DNA of 54,525 nucleotides. It comes from an uncultured Alphaproteobacteria bacterium. GTDB lineage: Bacteria; Pseudomonadota; Alphaproteobacteria; Rhizobiales; Aestuariivirgaceae. The translations under genes and the position numbers were made by a program. How positions within the stretch are numbered: position 1 is the first letter of the stretch; each line of letters opens with the position of its first letter. The DNA lies in NCBI GenBank assembly GCA_937873445.1, contig CALMWF010000007.1, positions 1-54,525 on the forward strand. The letters run 5' to 3'. The notes beneath the pieces were generated by a model that saw only the letters and a list, made by a program, of their open reading frames with translations, was not told where the DNA came from and did not search any database. Shown here piece by piece: positions 41,315 through 51,681 of the stretch.

Positions 41315-42402
41315 TGCTCTATTATCTGCTGACCAGCCTGACCAGTGAGGTCTCTGCCTTCAACGTGTTCCGCTACCTGACGACGCGGACCGGCGGGGCC
41401 ATTCTGACGGCACTGCTCATCGGCTTCATTCTCGGACCGAAAATCATTTCGCTGCTCAAGGTGAAGCAGGGCAGGGGCCAGCCCATCCGCTCGGACGGGC
41501 CGCAGCGCCACATCGTGGAAAAGGCGGGCACCCCGACCATGGGCGGGCTGATGATCCTGCTGTCGGTGTTCGTCTCCACCCTGCTGTGGGCGGATCTGTC
41601 CAACCTCTATGTCTGGGCGGTGCTGTTTGTCACCCTGGGCTTCGGCGCCATCGGCTTCTATGACGACTATCTGAAGGTGACGCGCTCGTCGACGCGCGGT
41701 TTTTCAGGGCGGGTCCGGCTGCTGGCCGAATTTGTGGTGGCGGGCATCGCGGTCGCCTGCTTCATGTGGATCGGCGACTGGCCGCTGTCATCGTCGCTGG
41801 CGGTGCCCTTCTTCAAGGATGTGCTCATTCCCTTCGGTCCGTTCTTCATCCTTGTCGGCATGCTGGTCATCGTCGGGGCGGGCAATGCCGTGAACATGAC
41901 CGATGGTCTCGACGGCCTCGCCATCATGCCGGTGATGATTGCGGCAGCAAGCTATGGCCTTATCGCCTATCTGGTCGGCAATGCGGTGTTCTCCAATTAT
42001 CTGCAACTGCATTTCGTGCGCGGCACCGGCGAACTGGCGGTGATCTGCGGTGCCCTTGTGGGGGCGGGGCTGGGCTTCCTGTGGTATAATGCGCCACCGG
42101 CCATGATCTTCATGGGCGATACGGGCTCGCTGTCGCTGGGTGGGGCGCTGGGCGCCATGGCGGTGGCGGTGAAGCACGAGATCGTGCTTGGCATCATCGG
42201 CGGGCTGTTCGTGCTCGAAACCGTTTCCGTCATCGTGCAGGTCATCTCCTTCAAGATGACGGGCAAGCGCGTCTTCGCCATGGCTCCGCTGCATCATCAT
42301 TTCGAACAGAAGGGCTGGAAGGAACCGACCATCGTGATCCGCTTCTGGATCATTGCGCTGGTGCTGGCGCTGGTCGGCCTGTCCACCCTCAAGCTGAGGT
42401 AA
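41314..42402 (+). CDS. mraY: phospho-N-acetylmuramoyl-pentapeptide transferase
   Basis: A 362-residue inner-membrane enzyme with ten predicted helices that makes lipid I from undecaprenyl phosphate and UDP-MurNAc-pentapeptide. Conserved catalytic stretches: G-F-Y-D-D-Y-L-K (Asp pair), [13 protein letters not shown] and [13 protein letters not shown] near the C-terminus; K-A-G-T-P-T-M-G-G lies near the start. Length equals the family norm (about 360). The start overlaps the murF stop. Confidence 0.98.
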   Translation: MLYYLLTSLTSEVSAFNVFRYLTTRTGGAILTALLIGFILGPKIISLLKVKQGRGQPIRSDGPQRHIVEKAGTPTMGGLMILLSVFVSTLLWADLSNLYVWAVLFVTLGFGAIGFYDDYLKVTRSSTRGFSGRVRLLAEFVVAGIAVACFMWIGDWPLSSSLAVPFFKDVLIPFGPFFILVGMLVIVGAGNAVNMTDGLDGLAIMPVMIAAASYGLIAYLVGNAVFSNYLQLHFVRGTGELAVICGALVGAGLGFLWYNAPPAMIFMGDTGSLSLGGALGAMAVAVKHEIVLGIIGGLFVLETVSVIVQVISFKMTGKRVFAMAPLHHHFEQKGWKEPTIVIRFWIIALVLALVGLSTLKLR

Positions 42403-42404
42403 TC

Positions 42405-43808
42405 ATGTTTCCGGCCAAGCGCTTTCACAACAAGTCGGTGGCGGTTTTCGGTCTGGCACGCTCCGGCATTGCCTGCGCCCAGGCATTGATGGCGGGCGGC
42501 GCCCGGGTGTTTGCCTGGGACGATTCCGACCCGTCGGTGGAACAGGCCAGGGCCGCCGGCATCACCATCACCAATCTGCACACGGTGGATTTCCGCGACC
42601 TTGATGCGCTGGTCTTGTCGCCCGGCGTGCCGCTGACCCACCCGGAGCCGCACTGGACGGTCATCAAGGCGCACAAGGCCGATATTCCGGTGATCGGGGA
42701 TACGGAAGTTTTTGCCCGCGAGCTTGCGGGCACGGGTGCGAAGATGGTGGCCATCACCGGCACCAACGGCAAATCCACCACGACCGCGCTCACCGGCCAT
42801 GTGCTGAAGGAGGCGGGGCTTGATGTTGAGGTGGGCGGCAATATCGGCAAGGCGGTGTTCCTGCTTGATCCGCCGAAGCCGGGCCGGGTCTATGTGCTGG
42901 AACTGTCATCCTTCCAGATCGACCTGATGCCGACCCTGGCCCCCGATGTGGCCATCCTGACCAATCTGACGCCGGACCATCTCGACCGCCATGGCGGCAT
43001 GGAACATTACGCCCAGGTGAAGGCGCGCATCTTCGCCCGCCAGGGCAAGGGCCAGACGGCCCTCATCGGGGTTGATGACGAATGGTGCGTGGGCATTGCC
43101 GACCGGCTCAAGACCCAGGCCGATGTGCGCCGCGTGTCGGTGGATCATGTGCTGGCCGAGGGCATTTCGGTGCCCAATGGCATTCTCACCGATCAGCGCG
43201 CGGGCGAAAAGCCGGTGACCATCGACCTCAACCAGTGTCCGGCGCTGAAGGGTCTGCACAACTGGCAGAATGCCTGCCTCGCCTATGGCGTGGCGCGGGC
43301 GCTTTCTGTGCCGGTGGACAAGATCGCCGCCGCCATGATGAGCTTCCCCGGCCTTGCCCACCGCATGCAGGAGGTGGGCCGGGTGCAGGGTGTGCCCTTC
43401 GTCAATGATTCCAAGGCGACCAACGCCGATGCGGCAGCCAAGGCGCTGGCCTCCTTCACCAACATCTACTGGATAGCCGGCGGCATTGCCAAGGCGGGCG
43501 GCATTGAAAGTCTGCGGCCGTGGTTCGGGCGGATCACGCGGGCCTATCTCATCGGCGTGGCGGCAGAGGAATTTGCCGGCACACTGAAGGGCAAGGTCGA
43601 TGTGGTGATGACCGACACACTGGACCATGCGGTGAAGGCCGCGGCGCGCGATGCCGCCGCCGACCGCAACGGCAATGCCGTGGTGCTGCTGTCACCGGCG
43701 GCAGCGTCCTTCGACCAGTTCAAGAATTTTGAAGTGCGCGGCGATGCCTTCGTCAAGCTGGTGGCGGAGCTGCCGGGCGCGGTCATGGCCAGGGAGGCCA
43801 CACTCTGA
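42405..43808 (+). CDS. murD: UDP-MurNAc-L-alanine--D-glutamate ligase
   Basis: A 467-residue Mur ligase adding D-Glu. N-terminal Rossmann domain V-A-V-F-G-L-A-R-S-G; ATP loop G-T-N-G-K-S-T at 119-125; L-E-L-S-S-F-Q-I-D, N-L-T-P-D-H-L-D-R-H and F-V-N-D-S-K-A-T-N-A-D-A-A are conserved. ATG 42405 follows the mraY stop by two bases, and its TGA overlaps the ftsW ATG by one base. Confidence 0.97.
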   Translation: MFPAKRFHNKSVAVFGLARSGIACAQALMAGGARVFAWDDSDPSVEQARAAGITITNLHTVDFRDLDALVLSPGVPLTHPEPHWTVIKAHKADIPVIGDTEVFARELAGTGAKMVAITGTNGKSTTTALTGHVLKEAGLDVEVGGNIGKAVFLLDPPKPGRVYVLELSSFQIDLMPTLAPDVAILTNLTPDHLDRHGGMEHYAQVKARIFARQGKGQTALIGVDDEWCVGIADRLKTQADVRRVSVDHVLAEGISVPNGILTDQRAGEKPVTIDLNQCPALKGLHNWQNACLAYGVARALSVPVDKIAAAMMSFPGLAHRMQEVGRVQGVPFVNDSKATNADAAAKALASFTNIYWIAGGIAKAGGIESLRPWFGRITRAYLIGVAAEEFAGTLKGKVDVVMTDTLDHAVKAAARDAAADRNGNAVVLLSPAAASFDQFKNFEVRGDAFVKLVAELPGAVMAREATL

Positions 43809-44953
43809 TGCTGGTATCACGCTCGGATCGCGGATTGCTTGCCCGCTGGTGGTTCACGGTGGACCGGCCGCTCATGTCGGCGGTGCTGCTGCTGATGGCC
43901 ACGGGGGTGCTCATTTCCATGGCGGCCAGTCCACCGGTGGCGGCGCGCATCGGGCTGGATCCGTTCCACTTCATCAAGAGCCAGCTGTTCTATCTGATGA
44001 TTGCCGTGGTGGTGCTGGTGACGGTGTCGTTCTTCGATGTCATCTGGGCGCGGCGGCTGGCGCTGTTCACCTTCCTTGCCATGCTGGGGCTGATGGTGGC
44101 GGCCCTGTTCTTCGGCCCGGAGATCAAGGGTGCGCACCGCTGGATCAACATCGGGCCGATCAATCTGCAGCCGTCGGAAATTGCCAAGCCAGCCTTTGTC
44201 ACGGTGGCGGCCTTCTTCCTGGCCGAGCATGTGCGCCGCCCGGAAATGCCGGGGCACATCATTGCCTATGGGCTGTTTGCGGTGTTTGTCGGCCTTCTGG
44301 TGCTGCAGCCGGATTTCGGCCAGACGCTGCTGGTGCTCGCCACCTTCGGCGTCATGCTGCTGGTGTTCGGCATTGCCTGGCGGATCATCTTCGCGCTGTT
44401 GGGCATGGCGGTGGCGGGCGGGGTTCTTGCCTATTTCACCGTGTCGCATGTGGCCTCGCGCATTGACCGCTTCCTCCACCCCGACAAGGGCGACACCTTT
44501 CAGGTGGATACGGCCATTCAGGCCTTTCACAATGGCGGGCTTCTGGGGGCGGGGCCGGGGGCGGGCGAGGCCAAGCTCATTCTGCCCGATGCCCACACCG
44601 ACTTTTCCTTTGCGGTGGTGGGCGAGGAATTCGGCCTGGTGGCCTGTCTGGCACTGATGGCGGTGTTCGGCTTCATCATTTTCCGGGTGCTGCGCCGGGC
44701 CAAGGCCGAGAGCGACCCCTTCGCGGCGCTGGCCATGACCGGGCTTGCCGCCATGTTCGGCCTTCAGGCCTGCATCAACATGGGGGTGAATGTGGCGCTG
44801 TTGCCGGCCAAGGGCATGACGCTGCCGTTCATCTCCTATGGCGGCTCGTCACTCATCGGCACGGCGCTGGCCATGGGGCTGGTGCTGTCGCTGGCGCGCG
44901 AACGCCCGGCACTGGGCCTTGCACCCCGGCTGTGGCAGGCGGTGCCCGCGTGA
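43808..44953 (+). CDS. ftsW: peptidoglycan glycosyltransferase FtsW
   Basis: A 381-residue SEDS polymerase with about ten membrane helices that strings lipid II into septal glycan together with FtsI. Hallmarks: K-G-A-H-R-W-I-N-I-G-P-I-N-L-Q-P-S-E-I-A-K-P, L-Q-P-D-F-G-Q-T-L-L-V, H-T-D-F-S-F-A-V-V-G-E-E-F-G, and G-M-T-L-P-F-I-S-Y-G-G-S-S. A positively charged N-terminal tail of about 20 residues precedes the first helix. It overlaps murD by one base. Confidence 0.96.
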   Translation: MLVSRSDRGLLARWWFTVDRPLMSAVLLLMATGVLISMAASPPVAARIGLDPFHFIKSQLFYLMIAVVVLVTVSFFDVIWARRLALFTFLAMLGLMVAALFFGPEIKGAHRWINIGPINLQPSEIAKPAFVTVAAFFLAEHVRRPEMPGHIIAYGLFAVFVGLLVLQPDFGQTLLVLATFGVMLLVFGIAWRIIFALLGMAVAGGVLAYFTVSHVASRIDRFLHPDKGDTFQVDTAIQAFHNGGLLGAGPGAGEAKLILPDAHTDFSFAVVGEEFGLVACLALMAVFGFIIFRVLRRAKAESDPFAALAMTGLAAMFGLQACINMGVNVALLPAKGMTLPFISYGGSSLIGTALAMGLVLSLARERPALGLAPRLWQAVPA

Positions 44954-44964
44954 GGGGGGAGAGC

Positions 44965-46077
44965 ATGAGCGACAAGGGGCTTGTCATGCTGGCCGCCGGG
45001 GGAACCGGCGGTCATCTGTTTCCCGCCCAGGCGCTGGCCGAGGTGTTGCGGCAGCGCGGCTGGCGCACCCAGCTCATGACCGATGAACGGGTGCGCGACT
45101 ATGGCCGCAACTTTCCCGCCGAAACGGTGCATGTGGTGCCATCGGCCACGCTGACGCCGGGCAGGCCGCTGCGGCTTGCCGGTCAGGCGCTCCGCCTGCA
45201 TGCCGGGTTTCGCAAGGCCAGGGCCATTCTGCGGGCGGAAAAGCCCGCCGTGGTGGCGGGTTTCGGCGGCTATCCGTCCTTTCCGCCCATTCTGGCGGCG
45301 GCGGCGCTGAAAATCCCCAATCTGGTGCATGAGCAGAATGCCGTGATGGGCCGGGCCAACCGGGTGCTGGCGCGTTTTGCCGGGCGGGTGGCGTCATCCT
45401 TCCCGGAGGTGCGCGGGCTTACCGACAGGGCCAGGGGCAAGCTGGTGTTCACCGGCAATCCGGTGCGCGCTCTGGCGCTGGCCGAGAAGGCTGCTGCCTA
45501 TCCGCCGCTCACCGCCAGCGAACCCTTTCATGTGCTGGTGTTCGGCGGCTCGCAGGGGGCGCGCTTCTTTGCCGAGTTCATGCCGAAGGTGCTGAAGGAG
45601 CTGGCCCCGGCCATGCGCAGCACGCTGGCGCTGACCCAGCAGGTGCGGCACGAGGATTTTGAGCATCTCACAGCACAGTATCAGGCGCTGGGCATCCAGG
45701 CCGAATTGCAGCCCTTCTTCATGGACATGCCGGCGCGCATTGCCCGGAGCCATCTGGTGATCTGCCGGTCGGGCGCCTCCACCATTGCCGAACTGGGGGT
45801 GATCGGCCGCCCCGCCATCATGGTGCCGCTGCCGGGTTCGCTGGACAGCGACCAGCTCTACAATGCCAAAAGCTTCGCCGCTGCCGGGGCCGGCTGGGTT
45901 CGTCCACAGGGTGATCTTGTGGCCTCGGATTTTGCGGCATTTCTCACGCGCCTGCGCTATGAGGAGCGTGATCTGGCGGCAGCCGCCCAGGCGGCCCTTG
46001 GCCACGGGCGGCCCGACGCCGCCGAACGCCTGGCCGATGTGGCCGAGGCGCTGGCGCTTCACACTGACATGACATGA
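44965..46077 (+). CDS. murG: UDP-GlcNAc:lipid I N-acetylglucosaminyltransferase
   Basis: A 370-residue GT28 enzyme on the inner face of the membrane that makes lipid II. The N-terminal glycine loop is [43 protein letters not shown] and [11 protein letters not shown] follow. ATG 44965 is chosen for the strong AGGGGGGAGAG site just upstream and starts 11 bases after the ftsW stop. Confidence 0.97.
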   Translation: MSDKGLVMLAAGGTGGHLFPAQALAEVLRQRGWRTQLMTDERVRDYGRNFPAETVHVVPSATLTPGRPLRLAGQALRLHAGFRKARAILRAEKPAVVAGFGGYPSFPPILAAAALKIPNLVHEQNAVMGRANRVLARFAGRVASSFPEVRGLTDRARGKLVFTGNPVRALALAEKAAAYPPLTASEPFHVLVFGGSQGARFFAEFMPKVLKELAPAMRSTLALTQQVRHEDFEHLTAQYQALGIQAELQPFFMDMPARIARSHLVICRSGASTIAELGVIGRPAIMVPLPGSLDSDQLYNAKSFAAAGAGWVRPQGDLVASDFAAFLTRLRYEERDLAAAAQAALGHGRPDAAERLADVAEALALHTDMT

Positions 46078-46090
46078 CGGATTGCAATTC

Positions 46091-47503
46091 ATGAAACTTC
46101 CCCGCGACATCGGACCCATTCACTTCATCGGCATCGGCGGCATCGGCATGAGCGGCATTGCCGAGGTCATGACCACGCTGGGCTATCGCGTGCAGGGCTC
46201 TGACCTGTCCGACAATTACAATGTGGCGCGGCTGCGCAAGGCCGGCATTCCGGTGGCCATCGGCCATGCCGCCAGCAATCTCGGTGACTCGCAGGTGGTG
46301 GTGATTTCATCGGCGGTGAAGCCCGACAACCCGGAACTGGTGGAGGCGCGGGCGCGCTTCCTGCCGGTGGTGCGGCGGGCTGAAATGCTGGCGGAACTGA
46401 TGCGCTTCAAGTCCTGCGTGGCGGTGGGCGGCACCCATGGCAAGACCACCACCACCTCCATTGTGGCGGCACTTCTCGATGCGGGCGGCTTTGACCCCAC
46501 GGTGATCAACGGCGGCATCATCAATGCCTATGGCACCAATGCGCGCCTCGGCAAGGGCGACTGGATGGTGGTGGAATCGGATGAATCCGACGGCACCTTT
46601 GTGAAGCTGCCTGCCGATGTGGTGATCGTCACCAACATCGATCCCGAACACCTTGACCACTACGGCACCTTCGACAAGGCCAAGGAAGCCTTCCGTGCCT
46701 TTGTGGAGAACATTCCCTTCTACGGCTTTGCCGTGATGTGCATGGACCATCCGGTGGTGCAGGAACTGATCGGCCATGTCCATGACCGCCGCGTCATCAC
46801 CTATGGGCGCAGCCCGCAGGCCGACTACCGGCTGGGCGAGGTGAGTTATGGCGAGGGGCAGACGCGCTTTTCGGTGCGCTACACCAACCGCCGCACCGGC
46901 GAGATTGAAGACATCAACGATCTGGCCCTGACCATGCCGGGTGACCACAATGCGCTCAATTCCACTGCCGCCATTGCGGTGGCGCGCGAACTGGGCATCA
47001 AGGCCGAGGCGCTGCGCCGCGGCCTGTCGGGCTTCGAGGGGGTGAAGCGCCGCTTCACCCGCACCGGCGCCTATAATGGGGTGACCGTGTTTGACGATTA
47101 CGGCCACCATCCGGTGGAGATTGCCGCCGTGCTGGCGGCGGCGCGGCGGGTCACCACCGGCAAGGTGGTGGCGGTCATGCAGCCACACCGTTACACGCGC
47201 CTGCATGACCTGTTCAACGAGTTCTGCTCGGCCTTCAATGATGCTGATGCGGTGGTGGTGGCGCCGGTTTATGCGGCGGGTGAACAGCCCATCGAGGGGG
47301 CCAGCCACGCCGCTCTGGCCGATGGCATTCACGGCCGCGGCCACCGCGCCGTGCACAAGATTGACGGGCCGGAGCAACTGGCGCCCATGGTGCGCGGTCT
47401 GGTTCAGCCCGGCGACATTGTGGTGTGTCTGGGGGCGGGCACCATCAGCCAGTGGGCCTATGCGCTGCCGGGGCAGCTGGCGGCCTTTGACGGAAAGGCG
47501 TGA
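46091..47503 (+). CDS. murC: UDP-N-acetylmuramate--L-alanine ligase
   Basis: A 470-residue Mur ligase adding the first stem residue. It begins [16 protein letters not shown], has the ATP loop G-G-T-H-G-K-T-T at 113-120, and [21 protein letters not shown] and [11 protein letters not shown] are conserved. ATG 46091 is the only ATG before the conserved start but has no clear ribosome-binding site. murB begins four bases after its stop. Confidence 0.97.
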   Translation: MKLPRDIGPIHFIGIGGIGMSGIAEVMTTLGYRVQGSDLSDNYNVARLRKAGIPVAIGHAASNLGDSQVVVISSAVKPDNPELVEARARFLPVVRRAEMLAELMRFKSCVAVGGTHGKTTTTSIVAALLDAGGFDPTVINGGIINAYGTNARLGKGDWMVVESDESDGTFVKLPADVVIVTNIDPEHLDHYGTFDKAKEAFRAFVENIPFYGFAVMCMDHPVVQELIGHVHDRRVITYGRSPQADYRLGEVSYGEGQTRFSVRYTNRRTGEIEDINDLALTMPGDHNALNSTAAIAVARELGIKAEALRRGLSGFEGVKRRFTRTGAYNGVTVFDDYGHHPVEIAAVLAAARRVTTGKVVAVMQPHRYTRLHDLFNEFCSAFNDADAVVVAPVYAAGEQPIEGASHAALADGIHGRGHRAVHKIDGPEQLAPMVRGLVQPGDIVVCLGAGTISQWAYALPGQLAAFDGKA

Positions 47504-47506
47504 GCC

Positions 47507-48436
47507 ATGGTGCAGCTTGACGGGGACGCCCTGCTGAAGCGCCTGCCTGCGGTGCGGGGGCGGCTGGAGGCCAATGCGCCGCTGGCCGATCTCACCTGGT
47601 TTCGGGTCGGCGGCCCGGCGGAAGTGCTTTACTCCCCAGCCGACGAGGCCGACCTTGCCCATTTCCTGAAAAACACGGCGGACGACATTCCGGTCTATGT
47701 CATCGGCGTCGGCTCCAACCTGCTGGTGCGCGATGGCGGCGTGCCGGGCGTGGTCATCCGGCTGGGTCGTGGCTTTGCCGGGCTTGAGGCCGAGGGCGAT
47801 CACCGCATCCGCGTCGGCACGGCGGTGCCGGATATGCGGGTGGCGCGCTTCGCCGCCGACAATGGTATCGATGGGTTAACCTTTCTCAGAGGTATACCGG
47901 GCACAATTGGCGGGGCGCTGCGCATGAACGGCGGCGCCCATGGCGGGGAAACCAGGGACGTGCTGGTGGAAGCCCGCGCGGTGGACCGGAAGGGGACGAT
48001 CTCGGTGCTGAGCAATGCCGACATGGGCTACAGCTATCGCCATTGTGGCGCGGCGCCGGACCTGATCTTCACCGAGGCGCTGTTTCAGGGCAGGCCGGGG
48101 CGGGTGGAAGACATCATTGCCGCCATGGACGACATCACCGCCAAGCGCGAGGCGTCACAGCCCATCCGCACCAAGACCGGCGGCTCCACCTTCAAGAACC
48201 CGCCGGGCCAGAAGTCGTGGCAGCTGATCGACAAGGCCCATATGCGCGGTTACATCCTCGGTGGTGCGCGGGTGTCCGACATGCATTGCAACTTCCTCAT
48301 CAATGAGGGTGGGGCCACTGCCGCCGACATTGAAAATCTCGGCGAGATGGTGCGCAAGCGGGTCAAGGAAACGTCGGGCATTGATCTCGAGTGGGAGATC
48401 AAGCGCATCGGCGTGGCGCAAGAGGGGCAGGGCTGA
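47507..48436 (+). CDS. murB: UDP-N-acetylenolpyruvoylglucosamine reductase
   Basis: A 309-residue FAD enzyme that reduces UDP-GlcNAc-enolpyruvate to UDP-MurNAc with NADPH. FAD-domain motifs: [41 protein letters not shown]. The catalytic serine is in T-G-G-S-T-F-K-N-P, and the last conserved part is [13 protein letters not shown]. The stop overlaps the ddl ATG by one base. Confidence 0.97.
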   Translation: MVQLDGDALLKRLPAVRGRLEANAPLADLTWFRVGGPAEVLYSPADEADLAHFLKNTADDIPVYVIGVGSNLLVRDGGVPGVVIRLGRGFAGLEAEGDHRIRVGTAVPDMRVARFAADNGIDGLTFLRGIPGTIGGALRMNGGAHGGETRDVLVEARAVDRKGTISVLSNADMGYSYRHCGAAPDLIFTEALFQGRPGRVEDIIAAMDDITAKREASQPIRTKTGGSTFKNPPGQKSWQLIDKAHMRGYILGGARVSDMHCNFLINEGGATAADIENLGEMVRKRVKETSGIDLEWEIKRIGVAQEGQG

Positions 48437-49389
48437 TGCTGGTGGGGATCAAACGCATTCCACGCGAAACCACGGTGGCCGTGCTGATGGGCGGCTGGTC
48501 GGCGGAACGCGAAGTGTCGCTGGCCTCGGGCGAGGCGTGCACCTTTGCGCTGAAGAAGGCAGGTTTCAATGTGGTGCCCATTGATGTGCGCGCCGACACC
48601 ATTCACAGCGTGCTGCAGGATCTGAAGCCCGATGTGGCCTTCAATGCGCTGCACGGCAAGTGGGGTGAGGACGGCATGGCCTCGGCGCTGTTGGAAACCC
48701 TGAAGATTCCCTACACCCATTCCGGCGTGCTGGCCTCGGCACTGGCCATGCACAAGGAAAAGTCCAAGGCGATATTCCGCGCTGCCGGCGTTCCCGTGGC
48801 TGAAAGCCTGCTGGCCGATGTGGAAACGGTGGCCAGCCGCCATGTCATGTCGGGTGCCTATGTGGTGAAGCCGGTGGACGAAGGTTCCAGTGTCGGCGTC
48901 TACATCGTGGACAGTGCGCGCAATGCACCGGCGTCGGAAATTCTGGAAAAGCGCGATCTGTTCGGCGAACAGGCCATGGTGGAGCGCTTCATTCCGGGCA
49001 AGGAACTGACCTGCGCGGTGATGGGCGATGTGGCGCTCGGCGTCATCGAGATCATTGCCGATGCGGGCGAATTCTATGACTACAAGTCGAAATACGCACC
49101 GGGCGGCTCGCGCCATGTGCTGCCCGCCGATATTTCGCGCGACCTTTACCGCAAGTGCCAGCAGTATTCGCTGATGGCGCACCGGGCGCTGGGCTGCCGC
49201 GGCGTGTCGCGCGCCGACTTCCGGCTTGATGACTCGCCCAACCGCGAGCCCGAACTGATCCTGCTGGAAGTGAACACCCAGCCGGGCATGACCGGCACCT
49301 CGCTGGTGCCGGAACTGGCGGCGCATGCCGGACACCCCTTTGAGGAACTGGTGACATGGATGGTGAACGACGCATCGCTGAACCGCTGA
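48436..49389 (+). CDS. ddl: D-alanine--D-alanine ligase
   Basis: A 317-residue ATP-grasp enzyme (DdlB type) making the dipeptide used by MurF. Motifs: V-A-V-L-M-G-G-W-S-A-E-R-E-V-S-L near the start, A-L-H-G-K-W-G-E-D-G, Y-T-H-S-G-V-L-A-S-A-L-A-M-H-K, V-V-K-P-V-D-E-G-S-S-V-G-V and L-L-E-V-N-T-Q-P-G-M-T-G-T-S-L-V-P. Where many relatives have G-G-x-S-A-E this one reads G-G-W-S-A-E. The last 34 bases overlap ftsQ. Confidence 0.97.
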   Translation: MLVGIKRIPRETTVAVLMGGWSAEREVSLASGEACTFALKKAGFNVVPIDVRADTIHSVLQDLKPDVAFNALHGKWGEDGMASALLETLKIPYTHSGVLASALAMHKEKSKAIFRAAGVPVAESLLADVETVASRHVMSGAYVVKPVDEGSSVGVYIVDSARNAPASEILEKRDLFGEQAMVERFIPGKELTCAVMGDVALGVIEIIADAGEFYDYKSKYAPGGSRHVLPADISRDLYRKCQQYSLMAHRALGCRGVSRADFRLDDSPNREPELILLEVNTQPGMTGTSLVPELAAHAGHPFEELVTWMVNDASLNR

Positions 49390-50222
49390 CGCGGCGCAGA
49401 CACGGCCCCGGCCGGGCTTTGGCGGTGGCGCAGTCGCGCGCCCTGCGCGGACTGGCGCGGGCGGGCGCCGTTCTGTTCCTCGGCCTGACGCTGGCGCACG
49501 GCCTCAGTGCGGGCGGCCATTTTGATTTTGACGGCAGCCCGGTGAAAGCCTTGCCCGGCAAACTGGCGGGGCTGGCGGGCCTGGCGGCAGACGACATCCG
49601 CATCACCGGCCTGGTGCACCAGCAGCCGGATCAGGTGCTGTCGGCCATCGGCGTCAAGCCCGGTGGTTCGCTCATCGGCTTTGACGCCAACCGCGCCCGG
49701 CGCCTGCTGGAGGGGCTGGACTGGGTGGCCAGCGCCAAGGTGCAGAGGCTTTATCCCAATCAGCTGGAAATCGCCGTGACCGAACGCGCGCCCTTTGCCA
49801 TCTGGCAGCGGGCGGGGGTCTATTACGTCATTGACCAGTCGGGCTTTGCCATGAGCGGGCTTGATCCGCAGCAGTTGCCTGGCCTGCTGCTGATCACCGG
49901 CGAAGGCGCCAACATGAAGGTTTCGGCACTTGTTAACCATCTGGAAGCCACTCCCGCCTTAAAGTTGAAGGTCAAGGCTGCGGCCCGGGTGGGCGATCGG
50001 CGCTGGACCCTCTATCTCGACAATGGCGTGAAGATCGCGCTGCCCGAGACGGAGGAGGCGCAGGCGCTCAAGCGGGTGGCGGCGCTGGACCAGAGCCAGC
50101 GGATTCTCTCCAAGGCCATCAGCCTGATTGATCTCAGGACGGCGGGGGAGATGACGGTGGCGGTGGCCGAGGCGCCGGACAGCGGAGTGGCTCAGGGGGA
50201 AAAGCTGAGCCAGGCAGAGTAA
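49356..50222 (+). CDS. ftsQ: cell division protein FtsQ
   Basis: A 288-residue bitopic divisome protein: a basic cytoplasmic tail (about 1-32), one helix (about 33-50), then a POTRA domain (about 75-145; I-R-I-T-G-L...I-G-F-D-A-N-R-A-R-R-L-L-E-G-L-D-W-V-A-S-A-K-V-Q-R-L-Y-P-N-Q-L-E-I-A-V-T-E-R-A-P-F-A) and the FtsQ C-terminal domain. It scaffolds FtsL and FtsB in the periplasm. The start lies 34 bases inside ddl, so the genes are translationally linked. A CtrA-like TTAACCAT lies within the gene at 49933. Confidence 0.95.
   Translation: MDGERRIAEPLTRRRHGPGRALAVAQSRALRGLARAGAVLFLGLTLAHGLSAGGHFDFDGSPVKALPGKLAGLAGLAADDIRITGLVHQQPDQVLSAIGVKPGGSLIGFDANRARRLLEGLDWVASAKVQRLYPNQLEIAVTERAPFAIWQRAGVYYVIDQSGFAMSGLDPQQLPGLLLITGEGANMKVSALVNHLEATPALKLKVKAAARVGDRRWTLYLDNGVKIALPETEEAQALKRVAALDQSQRILSKAISLIDLRTAGEMTVAVAEAPDSGVAQGEKLSQAE
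49933..49940 (+). promoter_or_regulatory. CtrA-like half site TTAACCAT inside ftsQ
   Basis: TGTTAACCATCTGG lies in the ftsQ coding region, about 310 bases before the ftsA start. Alphaproteobacterial ftsA can have its own cell-cycle promoter in this area. The position is far for a simple promoter site, so the call is weak. Confidence 0.25.
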
Positions 50223-50247
50223 GTTTCGTCGTGTGGGGTAAAGCGTT

Positions 50248-51573
50248 ATGGGTGTGGTTCCGCTGAATGGCCGTCCGGTCAGCCGTGGCCAGAACACGGC
50301 AAAGCGTAACATCGTGGCCGCGCTCGATGTCGGCTCCACCAAAATCACCTGTCTCATTGCCGAGGTTCTGCCGGCGCGCCAGCGTCTGGCCGGGGTGGGG
50401 GCGCACGCACAGTTGAAGGTGCTGGGCCTCGGTCATCAGGCGGCACGCGGTGTCAAGGGTGGCGCGGTGGTCAATGTCGATGAGGCGGAGCGGGCCATCC
50501 GGCTGGCGGTGGACGCCGCCGAGCGCATGGCCCAGACAACGATTTCCGCCGTGCATGTGGCCGTCTCCGGCGGCAAGCCGCAGTCGCGGGCCTTTTCCGC
50601 CAGCATCAGAACGCAGACCGGCGTGGTCAGCCCGCGTGACCGCGACACGGTGGTGGCGCAGGCGCTGGCCAAGGCCGACGCCAAGGGCCGTCAGGTGATG
50701 GCCCTTGCACCAAGTTATTACACAATCGACGGCGGCCGTCTGTCGGGCGAGCCGCTGGGGCTGCATGGCGCGGTTCTGGGGGTCGAGGTGGGGCTGGTGA
50801 CGGTTGATCCTGCCCCGGTGCACAATCTTGCCACGGCCATCGGCCGGGCTCATCTCAGCATTGCCGGGCAGGTGCTGTCGGGCCAGGCGGCGGCGCGCGC
50901 GGCGCTGGTGGAGGACGAACTGGAACTCGGCACGCTGGTCATCGAGATGGGCGGGGCGGTAACCAGCCTTGCCCTGTTCCATGACGGCAGGCTGGTGGCG
51001 GCGGATGTGGTGCCGGTGGGCGGCCTTCATGTCACCCATGACATTGCGCGCGGCCTGTCCACCACCATTGCCCATGCCGAGCGCATGAAGACGCTGTGGG
51101 GTTCGGTCTATGCCACGGCTGCCGATGACCGCGACATGCTGACGGTGCCGCTGTTGGGCGAGCGCGGCGCCGACATGGTCAACAAGGTGCCGAAGTCGGC
51201 GCTGTCAGGCATCATCCGGCCCCGGCTGGAGGAGACCTTTGAACTGATCCAGCAGAAACTGGCGCTGCCCGCCTTTGCCCGCTTTGGCGGGGCGCGCGTG
51301 GTGCTGACGGGTGGGGCGAGCCAGCTCACGGGCCTGCGCGATTTTGCCCAGCAGATGCTGGCCGCGCCGGTGCGGCAGGGCAGCGTGGCCACGCTTTCCG
51401 GCATGCCGGACATGGCCCGTCACCCCGGTTTTGCGGTGGCCTCGGGCCTGTTGCTGCAGGCCATTGACCCTGCGCCGGTTTATGCCATGCCGCAGGCGGC
51501 GGCAGCCGCAGTGACCGAAGCTCATATGGGCTATGTGCGCCGGGTGGGGCGGTGGCTGGCCGAGGCGCTGTAG
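50248..51573 (+). CDS. ftsA: cell division protein FtsA
   Basis: A 441-residue actin-like ATPase that tethers FtsZ filaments to the membrane. Phosphate-1 motif A-A-L-D-V-G-S-T-K-I-T-C-L-I near residue 23; S-H-U-type SHS2 domain between (A-V-H-V-A-V-S-G-G-K-P); phosphate-2 T-L-V-I-E-M-G-G-A-V-T-S-L; adenosine motif V-V-L-T-G-G-A-S-Q-L-T-G-L. The C-terminal amphipathic helix is V-R-R-V-G-R-W-L-A-E-A-L. It starts 25 bases after ftsQ, the first real gap in the cluster since murG-murC. Confidence 0.96.
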   Translation: MGVVPLNGRPVSRGQNTAKRNIVAALDVGSTKITCLIAEVLPARQRLAGVGAHAQLKVLGLGHQAARGVKGGAVVNVDEAERAIRLAVDAAERMAQTTISAVHVAVSGGKPQSRAFSASIRTQTGVVSPRDRDTVVAQALAKADAKGRQVMALAPSYYTIDGGRLSGEPLGLHGAVLGVEVGLVTVDPAPVHNLATAIGRAHLSIAGQVLSGQAAARAALVEDELELGTLVIEMGGAVTSLALFHDGRLVAADVVPVGGLHVTHDIARGLSTTIAHAERMKTLWGSVYATAADDRDMLTVPLLGERGADMVNKVPKSALSGIIRPRLEETFELIQQKLALPAFARFGGARVVLTGGASQLTGLRDFAQQMLAAPVRQGSVATLSGMPDMARHPGFAVASGLLLQAIDPAPVYAMPQAAAAAVTEAHMGYVRRVGRWLAEAL

Positions 51574-51681
51574 CCGCCAGCAACTCATCCTGTGTTTCAG
51601 CTTTTTCAGATAAGCCACTGACAAGGCTTTTCTTTATGCTGTTTGCCGCAATCCGTAGCGTTAACTGCAGCTTGGCGAACT

